Source of the DNA: Prevotellaceae bacterium UBA4372 | GTDB lineage: Bacteria; Bacteroidota; Bacteroidia; Bacteroidales; Bacteroidaceae | NCBI GenBank assembly: GCA_002391275.1 | Contig: DGSC01000033.1 | Span: 11,811-43,283 of the forward strand | DNA length: 31,473 nt | Direction: 5' to 3' | In this document: positions 7,159-15,013 of the stretch, piece by piece | How positions within the stretch are numbered: position 1 is the stretch's first letter | Layout: every line of letters starts with the position of its first letter | Made by a program: the position numbers and the translations under genes | Notes under the pieces: model-generated | Database searches by the model: none | What the model was told of the DNA's origin: nothing | What the model saw: the letters and a program-made list of their open reading frames with translations, nothing else

Positions 7159-8669
7159 TATCTGATGATTATTTTTTTGGTTTTTGCTCCTTCACGTACA
7201 ATATAAGTGCCACGATGGAGAGGCATAGAACGATCATAAGAACGACCACCCATGTCGAAGATTTGAAGAAAGGGGGCTCGTTCATTGATGCCCTCCACAG
7301 CATCGACCACCGGTTCTTCTTTTTCGGCTATAGTCACATCAATGGAAGAAATACGACTCTGTTTGTTAGCCGTGCAGACAAATGGATTCATTGAGCCAGT
7401 CCACTCAATCTTTCCATCATTAAAACTCTTTGATTGTCCACCAATGCTAATGCTGCAACCACTCTTGGAATCACCGTTATCGTAGAACGTCACTCCCGTG
7501 ACCTCGGCACCTTCAATCATGAATACGGACTTATCGTAGAAACGAATATGTCCTCCTGCACTCTCGACGGAAACAGGCGTTACGGTGGAAGCCGCTTTGT
7601 AGTAGCTGACCGTCAACCCATTGGCTTTGGCTGTAAAGCCTTCACCATAGGTGGAATGTTTGGTCGACGTCCATGTAAGCTGTGAGAAAACTATCGTACC
7701 AGAGGTAGCATCGGGATTGACGGGTTCGTCTGGATTGTCTGGATTATCAGGGTCAACAGGATTATCAGGGGTATCTGGATCATCGGGATTATCGGGGTCG
7801 TCAGGTATTTCTTCCTGCGATTGACCGTGCGACAAGCTCACGTCAAAAGCATAAGTGATGCTATCTCCCCATACATACTCACAAAGTGATGGGTAATCAA
7901 CAAATGGATTTCTGTTTTTTTGTTTCTTATAAACCACTTCGTTTCTGGCGCGTTCCACATCGTCTACGGGGTCTTGCTTAGCCCAGCGCAAGAGCATCTT
8001 AAGCGCCCAAGACTTCAGACCTGGATACTTCTTACCATCGAAAAATTGCGAAGCTGAACCGCCAGTCCAATTGGGATGTAAGTTTTCATAGCACGCAAGA
8101 ACATAGAAGTAAATACGTGCGATATCGCCTTTGATTTCATCGTTGGGTTCAAAACACTGACCAGAATAACCGCTCACCGTGCATGAACCGAGTTTGCTAT
8201 AACCGTTGTTTGACATGTAGGTTTCCCCATTATTCTCACCGAAAGGATAATTGCCACGACGGTTATTGACATAACCGTCAGAGGGCACCACCTGAACAAG
8301 GTCGCTCTTCATTTCTCCACTGCCAAACCAGCTCTGGGGCACCAGGTGCTCGCGGTTGTAGCCATCACCCTCACCTTTGTAGGCGTGGTTCTCCGCAGGA
8401 CCTCCGATGACAAACTTTGTGGAATTGGAGTACCAATCTCGAAGGTAGCCGTCGGCGCGACGATCAGACTCATGATAGGCAGAAAGCAACCCATCATAGC
8501 TGATATTCGTATGGTCATGGATTATGCCATAAAGAGCGGTCTTTAAATCCGACGCTTTCTTGTTATTAGCCTTGGCATAATAAGTTTTCAAATCAATAGC
8601 TGAAGCAGACACTCCACCCAACAGCAGGAGTACAGCAACGACATTAAAAAAAATAGTTAGTTTTTTCAT
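7158..8669 (-). CDS. Secreted endonuclease I family protein, paralogue with Asp/Pro linker
   Basis: A 503-residue exported nuclease with signal peptide MKKLTIFFNVVAVLLLLGGV then SASA. The endonuclease I domain spans about 25-275 and contains YNREHLVPQSWFG at 104-116 (catalytic His107) and DLVQVVPSDGYVNNRRGN at 123-140. This is closer to the canonical family motif than its downstream neighbour. A linker at 288-321 is almost only D, N, P and E (DDPDNPDDPDTPDNP and onward) and is encoded by a degenerate tandem DNA repeat. Residues 325-455 form a beta-rich domain (TIVFSQLTWTS, GVTFYDNGDSKSGC). The tail is GTYIVREGAKTKKIIIR. It shares about the same first 280 residues of architecture with the next gene and overlaps it as TAATG, so the pair looks like an old tandem duplication followed by a change of C-terminal domain. 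Confidence 0.87.
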   Translation of the reverse strand: MKKLTIFFNVVAVLLLLGGVSASAIDLKTYYAKANNKKASDLKTALYGIIHDHTNISYDGLLSAYHESDRRADGYLRDWYSNSTKFVIGGPAENHAYKGEGDGYNREHLVPQSWFGSGEMKSDLVQVVPSDGYVNNRRGNYPFGENNGETYMSNNGYSKLGSCTVSGYSGQCFEPNDEIKGDIARIYFYVLACYENLHPNWTGGSASQFFDGKKYPGLKSWALKMLLRWAKQDPVDDVERARNEVVYKKQKNRNPFVDYPSLCEYVWGDSITYAFDVSLSHGQSQEEIPDDPDNPDDPDTPDNPVDPDNPDNPDEPVNPDATSGTIVFSQLTWTSTKHSTYGEGFTAKANGLTVSYYKAASTVTPVSVESAGGHIRFYDKSVFMIEGAEVTGVTFYDNGDSKSGCSISIGGQSKSFNDGKIEWTGSMNPFVCTANKQSRISSIDVTIAEKEEPVVDAVEGINERAPFLQIFDMGGRSYDRSMPLHRGTYIVREGAKTKKIIIR

Positions 8670-8689
8670 TTTTTAGGCTTTATTTGCTG

Positions 8690-8697
8690 CAAAGGTA
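8690..8697 (-). promoter_or_regulatory. -7 box upstream of the nuclease-truA-EamA block
   Basis: The complement reads TACCTTTG, which fits TAnnTTTG, 20 bases upstream of the start codon. The best -33 candidate at 8717-8720 (TTGG on the minus strand, 19-bp spacer) is weak. Confidence 0.45.
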
Positions 8698-8770
8698 AGT
8701 CTTTTAGGCAAAGTGCCCAAGATTATCTCCAAATTTGTTCACATTTTGATCATCATTCGGATAAAAGCAT

Positions 8771-8812
8771 AAAAAAAGGTGCACCTCCGCTATGGGAGAT
8801 GCACCTTTTTTA
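8771..8812 (-). terminator. Rho-independent terminator of the OB-fold protein gene
   Basis: An 11-bp stem (8778-8788 with 8795-8805) flanked by A and T runs. Its one imperfect pair is U-G when read leftward and C-A when read rightward. This assigns it to the minus strand, just past the stop at 8830. Confidence 0.85.
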
Positions 8813-8829
8813 TGTAGATAACGAACTGA

Positions 8830-10905
8830 TTATTCAGCAAGCACCTTCTTGTTGCCTACTACATAAAGGCCTTTACCTACAACGCTTACACGCTGACCGG
8901 CGATATTGTAGATAGCGCCCTTAGCGGCATCAGCCTTAACAGCATTGACGATGGTGATGTTCTGACCATCGAGGCTGTACTCCTTCACTTCCTTAAGGCC
9001 TGTAACACCCATGTACTTGACAACATTGCCTTTCAGCCAAACTTGAGCGCCAAGTTTATCAGGATTGTCAGCCAGGTTAAGGTCTGTACGAGCAAGATTC
9101 TTTGCGACAAGAGCTACAGGAATAACATCAGCCACAGCATCAGCCGAAGGAGCGTCTGCAATCAGGATATTTGAAACGGAAACCTTCAGGGGTTCGCCTT
9201 TACCGTCGACACCTTCAGGGGCTTCAGCGGTAAACATTGCAGTCTCTGTCTTAAGTGAGCTACCATTTATATAACCTACAATGTAAGCCTTCACCCAAGC
9301 ATCTTCCTGAACAGCTTCACTCGTTGAAGTTGCAACAATGTGCTGCATATCTTCAACAGTATAAGGATTCTCGAACGAACCATCGCCTGTGAACTCATAC
9401 TCTACGGGTGCTTCACCGTTGTCAATGTCCTCAACGGTACGGGGATACAGCTGCACGGCGCCGTTGTAAATAGCGACGAAAGCGGTGACGCTGTAAGGGG
9501 TGGTGGTGTTGAACGTGGCGGTTGTCAGCACATTCCAGTTGTCGCGGACAGTAATCTCGTTGTCGCTATCATCCATGAAGGCAATATTGCGGTTTTCCAA
9601 GCCCTCAGCCTGCGCAGTCAGACCTTCAATCTGTATGAGCTCGTTTTCGTAGTCCTTCTGATTATTGTTGACATCAGCAATAGTTACCTTTTGCGGCTCA
9701 ACAGCATTGTTGCTGGAGTTAACAGCAAGGTCAGCAACTTCCTCGAAAGCTATTTCGGTGAGACCGTTGTAGAGATAAAGCTGACCAGAGAACTTAGCCG
9801 TAATCTTGTCGCCTGCCTTGATGCCCTCAGCGAGCTTAGCATTGTTGGCAAACAGCAAGAGACCATCGGTGCCATCATATACATAGACGCTCTTACCGTT
9901 GACATAGGTCACAAGCAGGTTAGTAGCTTGGAAAGCAACCTTCACGTGATCTGCGGTAGCAGCAGCCTTGACATCAGCGATTTTGTTGTACACAGTCACT
10001 TCTTCTACAGGAGCGCCCTCGCCATTGATGGCTGCAAGCTCGCTATTCTGAGTGAACTCAAAGGTTGATACCTCATTCTCAACATAGTTCTTGATGTAAC
10101 CAACAACGATAACTTCATCGCCGACCTTGATATCTGCACTCGAAATATTATTGCCATTCAAACCTTTGCCACGGAAGACCTGGAGCTCGTTGGCTTCCTC
10201 ACCATTATCAGAGATGTAGTAGGTGGCATTGCCGTAAGGAACACCCTGAGAATTAGCGCCATCGATATCTGTAATACGTGAAATCTTACCCTTGACGTAT
10301 ACCTTAACATCAGTCTGTGCACTGGGCGCAAGCTGAGCGGCTTTCTCAAGAGCTTGAGCTACGGTGAGAGGAGCTTCGAGAGAGCTTGTCCAGTCAATAG
10401 TGGGCTGAGGGTCAGGATCAGGATCAGGATTCTCACCACCTTCGCCGAGAGTTACCTCGATACTCTTAATCTGAGTGTTTGCAGAAATGGTGATTACAAC
10501 AGTCTGAGCGCTACCAGTCCACTGGCCTGTTGTAAGCGTACCGCTGTCAGCCGAATTTTCTGCACCCCACTTACTGTTGTTAAGGTTGAACTTGACACTG
10601 GAAATATTCTCGCTGGAAGAAGCGATGGTAAGTGTGCCACCGTAAACACGCAGGGAACCCTTCCACATGCGGTTATTATCCTTTGTGCCGCTTTTAGACA
10701 CGGTTATGGTTACTCCATTAGAAGCAACTGAAGCAGATTCTACAATGTCACCATCACCGACGTAGGTTGCACCGGAGCCGCTGGAGAAGCCCGTCAGCCC
10801 GAATTGTTCGTAGGCTGTGTCTCCCGTAAAATCGAACACCACCTGTGCGCCAGCCACGCCTGCAAAGGCGAGCAAGGCAAAGAGTAAAGAGTAGAGTTTT
10901 TTCAT
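8830..10905 (-). CDS. Large secreted protein with OB-fold-like and DUF6359-like domains
   Basis: A 691-residue exported protein from the ATG at 10905. An in-frame TTG six bases further upstream is less likely. The signal peptide is MKKLYSLLFALLAFAGVAGA, then QVV. Residues about 20-155 form a beta domain of the kind seen on Prevotella surface proteins (SSVKFNLNNSKWG). A short DPDPDPQP linker follows. OB-fold-like units come next: VAQALEKAAQL through VKVYVKGKISRITDI and EVIVVGYIKNYV, then a second set near 310-500. The last unit (NPYTVEDMQHIV to VWLKGNVVKYMGVTGLKEV) resembles DUF6359. The tail GQRVSVVGKGLYVVGNKKV is Prevotella-like. Its function is unknown and binding of polysaccharide or nucleic acid would be a guess. 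It has its own promoter (10956-10986) and terminator (8771-8812), so it is monocistronic. Confidence 0.75.
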   Translation of the reverse strand: MKKLYSLLFALLAFAGVAGAQVVFDFTGDTAYEQFGLTGFSSGSGATYVGDGDIVESASVASNGVTITVSKSGTKDNNRMWKGSLRVYGGTLTIASSSENISSVKFNLNNSKWGAENSADSGTLTTGQWTGSAQTVVITISANTQIKSIEVTLGEGGENPDPDPDPQPTIDWTSSLEAPLTVAQALEKAAQLAPSAQTDVKVYVKGKISRITDIDGANSQGVPYGNATYYISDNGEEANELQVFRGKGLNGNNISSADIKVGDEVIVVGYIKNYVENEVSTFEFTQNSELAAINGEGAPVEEVTVYNKIADVKAAATADHVKVAFQATNLLVTYVNGKSVYVYDGTDGLLLFANNAKLAEGIKAGDKITAKFSGQLYLYNGLTEIAFEEVADLAVNSSNNAVEPQKVTIADVNNNQKDYENELIQIEGLTAQAEGLENRNIAFMDDSDNEITVRDNWNVLTTATFNTTTPYSVTAFVAIYNGAVQLYPRTVEDIDNGEAPVEYEFTGDGSFENPYTVEDMQHIVATSTSEAVQEDAWVKAYIVGYINGSSLKTETAMFTAEAPEGVDGKGEPLKVSVSNILIADAPSADAVADVIPVALVAKNLARTDLNLADNPDKLGAQVWLKGNVVKYMGVTGLKEVKEYSLDGQNITIVNAVKADAAKGAIYNIAGQRVSVVGKGLYVVGNKKVLAE

Positions 10906-10955
10906 AAACAAATGTTTTTTAATAATTTATAAAATTATTTGATTTTTATTCGCCA

Positions 10956-10986
10956 CAAAGTTACTGCGATTTGTTGAAACGGCAAA
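10956..10986 (-). promoter_or_regulatory. Promoter of the OB-fold protein gene
   Basis: On the minus strand the -7 box TAACTTTG (complement of 10956-10963) and the -33 box TTTG (complement of 10983-10986) are 19 bp apart. The leader to the ATG at 10905 is about 45 bases. Confidence 0.75.
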
Positions 10987-11002
10987 GATTGTTTCATATT
11001 TT

Positions 11003-11045
11003 TTAAAAAAAAGATGCCTAAAGACTTCACAGTCTCCAGACATCT
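11003..11045 (-). terminator. Terminator of the LTxxQ gene
   Basis: A 15-bp stem (11012-11026 with 11031-11045) with a tcac loop. Three positions are G-U pairs read leftward but mismatches read rightward. A run of eight A on the plus strand, a U-run leftward, follows. It serves the minus-strand gene ending at 11136. Confidence 0.85.
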
Positions 11046-11135
11046 CCCTGTGCCAAAGCACAGAATCAATCAACAAATCAAAATGTGGTGAATAGATGAT
11101 TTAAGGCTTTTACGTATAAAAGATGATGATTTACG

Positions 11136-11669
11136 TTAGAATTCACCGGCAGGACCACCGAAGCCTCCGCCTCGTGGACCTCCAAAGCCTCCGCCACGTT
11201 CTCCACGATTACCTTGCCTGCCACCTTGACGGAAGCGGTTTTGTTGGGGCTGAAACACCCTCAACAGCTGCTGAGGAGTAAGCACACTGGACAACTCTGC
11301 GCAGTATTTCTTCTGGACATCCAAGCGCTGTTGTGACAGTTTTATCTGTTGCTCTTGATGAGTGAACACCTCTTGCAACTTAGCAGTAGCCTCTGCATCG
11401 GTAAGTTCGTTTTGATTACGCTGCTCCGACCTGTTTTGGGTCTGATCCTGGCGGAGAGCAGCAAGTTCCTTCAAGTAATTGGTATAAATAGGGTCGAACT
11501 TTGCCTTCTGGTCATCGGTCAACTTAAGCTCCTTGACAAGGTTTTCCGTCATGCGAGCTTGCATTTCTTGACGACGAGTGGCACGTTCGCTATTATTTTG
11601 TGCGTTTGTGTTAAGCAATGAAGCAAAAGTCATAGCTACAAAAGCTGTGAAAAATATATTCTTATTCAT
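11136..11669 (-). CDS. LTxxQ-motif (Spy/CpxP-like) exported protein with Gly-rich tail
   Basis: A 177-residue protein from the ATG at 11669. The frame stays open for 19 more codons upstream, but the signal peptide MNKNIFFTAFVAMTFASLLN then TNAQ begins here. The mature part is helical and charged, with two LTxxQ motifs, LTDDQ at 50-54 and LTPQQ at 130-134. This spacing is characteristic of the Spy/CpxP periplasmic family, whose members act as chaperones or envelope-stress sensors. The last 30 residues are a low-complexity Gly/Arg/Phe/Pro tail (GGGFGGPRGGGFGGP) not found in Spy itself. Specific chaperone activity is inference. It has its own terminator at 11003-11045, and no strong promoter box was found upstream. 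Confidence 0.75.
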   Translation of the reverse strand: MNKNIFFTAFVAMTFASLLNTNAQNNSERATRRQEMQARMTENLVKELKLTDDQKAKFDPIYTNYLKELAALRQDQTQNRSEQRNQNELTDAEATAKLQEVFTHQEQQIKLSQQRLDVQKKYCAELSSVLTPQQLLRVFQPQQNRFRQGGRQGNRGERGGGFGGPRGGGFGGPAGEF

Positions 11670-11898
11670 AACGTGTTTTATTAAATTGAGTTTTATTGTT
11701 TGTGTAGCACTACGACTTTCTGACATTCTATGCCTCTGATGGTTTAAGAGCCATCCTGAATTTATACTTCTTTAACATTTTAAGTAGATACTTCACGAAA
11801 CTCTTTTATCCATTCATGCGAATTTGTGTTTGTCGAATTATTTATTTGCCTCTACTGGCTGGTAGTGTCGTGTTAACTGTGTATCAATGGAATAGGGC

Positions 11899-12699
11899 TC
11901 ACCTTACCGTGATATGGAAGCACCCTTGCTTGACTTCATATTTTATATAGCACAAGCTGTCGGCCCGAACATCACGAAGAACTTCTGAAAGCACGAACTT
12001 CAGCGAATCGTTGCGCACAGATCTCCGTATATTCTCGCCAGGGGGGCTCACCGTATGGAATCGGTTATAAGATATATCAAATGTCGTGCCAAAGCGATGG
12101 CAACTCTGATCCGAAGCATTACCATTATAACGTTTCAGGCGTTTCACATCTTCTTCCGTACGCAACACACTTGTAACGATAATTTTATGAAGTGGGATGT
12201 GCTTTACGGCAAGAGAATCAAGGAACCTGCGACCTATATGCTGGAGCAACATACTGGCACGCGGTACCAAATATGGAATACTCCGATTCATTTGGGGATC
12301 TATTTCATAATAGGGATTAGCACCTATGAAAAGTAATTCATTCTTTCTCTTTTCGGCCTCATCCCTGTTACAAACAGGCTCTACACCATACCTAATTGCG
12401 GCTACAATTTGTGTATCCTGTACGTCAGGGAAGCAGTCGCGATAGGAAGGAACACTCTTTATCGGATGTTTTACATCGAACCCAAGCTTTGGGATTTCCA
12501 CCGAGAGTAAAGCATTGTTTGCTGGTGAGACTGCTGCAACAGGCTTTAACACAGTATCCCTGTTCAACATCGTACTGTCTTGCACTGACATTGAATTGCC
12601 CTGTCTCACCAACGACGGGAAACACAAACGCACCAAAAAGAGGAGCGCAACACTGACATAAACGCCACGAAGGAAGGTTGTTTTATTTGGCTTTTGCAC
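11899..12699 (-). CDS. DUF5715-like protein with M15 peptidase signature
   Basis: A 266-residue protein with an N-terminal membrane anchor or signal (GVYVSVALLFLVRLCF at 12-27). The C-terminal half carries TSVLRTEEDVKRL at 176-188 and then SCHRFGTTFD at 199-208, which fits the SxHxxGxxxD zinc motif of M15 D-Ala-D-Ala/LAS peptidases (His201, Asp208). Near the end, GCFHITVR supplies a second His (His262), where M15 enzymes have their WHxE ligand. I recall this type as DUF5715 in Bacteroidetes. A peptidoglycan peptidase role in the periplasm fits the motif and topology, but the missing Trp and Glu around His262 leave activity open. It is transcribed leftward, divergent from phoH. Confidence 0.7.
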   Translation of the reverse strand: MQKPNKTTFLRGVYVSVALLFLVRLCFPSLVRQGNSMSVQDSTMLNRDTVLKPVAAVSPANNALLSVEIPKLGFDVKHPIKSVPSYRDCFPDVQDTQIVAAIRYGVEPVCNRDEAEKRKNELLFIGANPYYEIDPQMNRSIPYLVPRASMLLQHIGRRFLDSLAVKHIPLHKIIVTSVLRTEEDVKRLKRYNGNASDQSCHRFGTTFDISYNRFHTVSPPGENIRRSVRNDSLKFVLSEVLRDVRADSLCYIKYEVKQGCFHITVR

Positions 12700-12721
12700 G
12701 TTATTTTTAAATAAATCGATG

Positions 12722-12729
12722 CAAAGTTA
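12722..12729 (-). promoter_or_regulatory. -7 box for the DUF5715 gene
   Basis: The complement reads TAACTTTG, 23 bases upstream of the start. No good -33 box lies at 19-21 bp. Confidence 0.5.
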
Positions 12730-12773
12730 CAACAAAAAATTCGTTAATCCGAGTCAAATACAAGATAAATAGT

Positions 12774-12781
12774 TAAATTTG
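12774..12781 (+). promoter_or_regulatory. -7 box for phoH
   Basis: TAAATTTG fits TAnnTTTG. It overlaps a possible TTG start at 12779, which rules that codon out as the translation start and leaves only a short leader before the ATG at 12800. No clear -33 box is seen. Confidence 0.6.
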
Positions 12782-12799
12782 CCGCGAAAAATATTCTAT

Positions 12800-13801
12800 A
12801 TGACAGAAAAGCATTTTATCCTTGAAGAAGCCGACCCAGTAATCTTCTATGGCGTGAACAACGTTAACATGCAGATGATCAAGGCGCTTCACCCTAAATT
12901 ACGTATCGTAGGCCGTGGCAACGTCGTTAAAGCCATGGGCGACGAGGAAGAGCTGTGTACCTTTGCTGAGAACATCGAGAAGCTGCAGGCACATTGCAGC
13001 AAATACAATAGTCTCAGCGAAGAGGACATCCTTCACATCGTTCGCGGCGAGAACACACGACGCGACGGTGTCAGCGGAGCTATTGTTTTCAGCGTCACAG
13101 GTAAACCCATCACCGCACGCAGCGAAAACCAACAGCGACTCGTAGACGCTTTCGAGAAACACGACATGGTGTTTGCCATCGGTCCGGCCGGATCTGGAAA
13201 AACCTATACCAGCATCGCCTTGGCTGTGCGTGCGATGAAAAACAAGGAAGTGCGACGCATCATCCTCTCACGTCCCGCCGTGGAAGCAGGCGAGAAGCTC
13301 GGTTTCCTGCCTGGCGACATGAAAGATAAGATCGACCCTTATCTGCAACCGCTCTACGACGCGCTCGAAGATATGATTCCACGCCAAAAGCTCAACGAAA
13401 TGATGGAGCAGAACATCATCCAGATAGCACCTCTTGCCTTCATGCGCGGTCGCACGTTGAACGATGCCGTCGTCATTCTCGACGAGGCGCAGAACACCAC
13501 GACAGCTCAGATCAAGATGTTCCTCACCCGCATGGGCATGAACACGAAGATGATCGTCACGGGCGACATGACGCAGATTGACCTTCCACGCCCGCAGAAG
13601 AGCGGTCTCATCGAGGCACTCCACATCCTGCGCGACGTGGACGATATTGCCGTCATCCATCTCAACCAGAAAGATATCGTCCGACATAAGTTGGTCACCA
13701 AGATAGTCAATGCCTATGAGAAGTATGAGGAGTACCAAAAACAACTTCACGCCCATGCAACTTCATCCAAAGATGAGGAACAAACAACCAATAAAGATTG
13801 A
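12800..13801 (+). CDS. phoH: PhoH family ATPase
   Basis: A 333-residue cytosolic P-loop ATPase of the PhoH/YbeZ type. The Walker A motif GPAGSGKT lies near residue 128 and the Walker B motif VVILDEAQN near 221. The conserved RPAVEAGEKLGFLPGD and VTGDMTQIDLP between and after them are hallmarks of the family. An N-terminal region of about 110 residues precedes the ATPase, as in other PhoH proteins, and the last 20 residues are charged and disordered. The family is linked to RNA metabolism and often sits with ybeY. That partner is not here; instead purC follows after 23 bases. The start was set at the ATG of MTEKHF because the frame's earlier TTG lies inside the -7 box. It heads the plus-strand series to purM. 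Confidence 0.92.
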   Translation: MTEKHFILEEADPVIFYGVNNVNMQMIKALHPKLRIVGRGNVVKAMGDEEELCTFAENIEKLQAHCSKYNSLSEEDILHIVRGENTRRDGVSGAIVFSVTGKPITARSENQQRLVDAFEKHDMVFAIGPAGSGKTYTSIALAVRAMKNKEVRRIILSRPAVEAGEKLGFLPGDMKDKIDPYLQPLYDALEDMIPRQKLNEMMEQNIIQIAPLAFMRGRTLNDAVVILDEAQNTTTAQIKMFLTRMGMNTKMIVTGDMTQIDLPRPQKSGLIEALHILRDVDDIAVIHLNQKDIVRHKLVTKIVNAYEKYEEYQKQLHAHATSSKDEEQTTNKD

Positions 13802-13824
13802 TTTTTCCAACTAACATATAAGCA

Positions 13825-14772
13825 ATGAAAGCATTAACTAAAACTGAATTTCATTTCGATGGACAAAAGAGCGTATACCATGGCAAGGTACGCGACGTGT
13901 ACAACATCAACGACGACCTCATGGTGATGGTCGCCACCGACCGCATCTCGGCTTTCGACGTCGTGCTGCCCAAGGGCATTCCCTTCAAAGGTCAGGTGCT
14001 GAACCAGATTGCAGCCTCGTTCCTCGATGCCACCGCTGACATTGTCCCCAACTGGAAACTGGCTACGCCCGACCCGATGGTCACCGTAGGTCTTAAGGCA
14101 GAAGGTTTCCGCGTGGAGATGATTATTCGTGGCTATCTGACAGGTTCCGCATGGCGTGAGTACAAGAACGGTTGCCGTGAGCTGTGCGGTGTGAAGTTGC
14201 CTGATGGCATGCGCGAGAACGAGCGTTTCCCAGAACCCATCATCACACCGACAACCAAGGCCGATGAAGGTCACGACGAGAATATCTCACGCGAAGAAAT
14301 CATCGCTCAGGGCATCGTCAGCGCCGAGGACTACGAGGTGATGGAGCGCTACACGCGCGCCCTCTTCCAGCGAGGCACCGAGATAGCAGCTAAGAAAGGC
14401 CTCATCCTTGTCGACACGAAATACGAATTTGGCAAGCGCGATGGCAAGGTCATTCTCATCGATGAGATCCACACACCAGACTCCAGCCGTTATTTCTATG
14501 CCGAAGGTTACGAAGAGAAATTTGAGAAAGGTGAACCGCAGCGCCAGCTTTCAAAGGAATTCGTACGCCAATGGCTCATCGACCACAACTTCATGAACCG
14601 TCCTGGCGACGTGATGCCTGAGCTGACCGATGCATTTGTCGAGAGTATCAGCGACCGCTACATCGAGCTCTACGAGCACATCGTGGGCGAGAAATTCGTC
14701 AAGGAAGAGACCACCGACGACGTAGCCGCCCGAATTGAGAAGAATGTAGCCGCATGGCTTCATCGTCTTTAA
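13825..14772 (+). CDS. purC: Phosphoribosylaminoimidazole-succinocarboxamide synthase
   Basis: A 315-residue SAICAR synthase, which joins aspartate to CAIR with ATP in purine synthesis. The N-terminus KSVYHGKVRDVYNI contains the phosphate-loop signature. ATDRISAFDVVLPKGIPFKG and RGYLTGSAWREYKNG match the longer, eukaryote-like form found in Bacteroidetes rather than the roughly 240-residue E. coli form. VDTKYEFGKRDGKVILIDEIHTPDSSRYF carries the PurC signature 2. The gene lies 23 bases after phoH. A 22-bp repeat array separates it from menG. It belongs to the same pathway as purM further down the strand. Confidence 0.97.
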   Translation: MKALTKTEFHFDGQKSVYHGKVRDVYNINDDLMVMVATDRISAFDVVLPKGIPFKGQVLNQIAASFLDATADIVPNWKLATPDPMVTVGLKAEGFRVEMIIRGYLTGSAWREYKNGCRELCGVKLPDGMRENERFPEPIITPTTKADEGHDENISREEIIAQGIVSAEDYEVMERYTRALFQRGTEIAAKKGLILVDTKYEFGKRDGKVILIDEIHTPDSSRYFYAEGYEEKFEKGEPQRQLSKEFVRQWLIDHNFMNRPGDVMPELTDAFVESISDRYIELYEHIVGEKFVKEETTDDVAARIEKNVAAWLHRL

Positions 14773-14812
14773 GCACAGCTACAGACATTCCCTTTTGCGT
14801 AGCCTCATGCCT

Positions 14813-14966
14813 TGTCGCTCATATAAATAATAAGCGATAGCTCTCGGCAAAATAAACGATAGCTCTCGGTATAATAAGCGATAGCTCTCGGCATAATAAA
14901 CGATAGCTCTCGGTATAATAAGCGATAGCTCTCGGCATAATAAACGATAGCTCTCGGCGTTTTTAT
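14813..14966. repeat. Intergenic 22-bp tandem repeat with A/B alternation
   Basis: Six units start exactly every 22 bases at 14835, 14857, 14879, 14901, 14923 and 14945. A decayed unit precedes them at 14813. All six contain cgatagctctcgg. The following nine bases alternate between c(a/t)aataaa-like and tataataag, giving a 44-bp super-period. The last unit differs in its tail and forms the hairpin at 14953-14973. Minus-strand frames stay open through it, but only because the period is not a multiple of three, so I do not call it coding. Confidence 0.9.
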
Positions 14967-14973
14967 CGCCGAG
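14953..14973. other. Hairpin closing the 22-bp array
   Basis: ctcggcg (14953-14959) and cgccgag (14967-14973) are a perfect 7-bp stem around tttttat. It resembles the palindrome at 21458-21480 inside the RAYT gene, which also has ctcggcg and cgccgag as arms. It could act as a terminator after purC. Confidence 0.5.
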
Positions 14974-15013
14974 CCTCTCCTCCCCTTTACCACCCAAATC
15001 CAGCCCCCCCATA

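Noticed and set aside
12779..12799. TTG start of phoH giving a longer N-terminus
   Set aside because: The codon lies in the -7 promoter box TAAATTTG, so it is not in the message if that promoter is used. The ATG at 12800 is preferred.
14813..14966. CRISPR array
   Set aside because: Units are only 22 bp, tails alternate between two types instead of being unique, and no cas gene is near. The same holds for 30995-31148.
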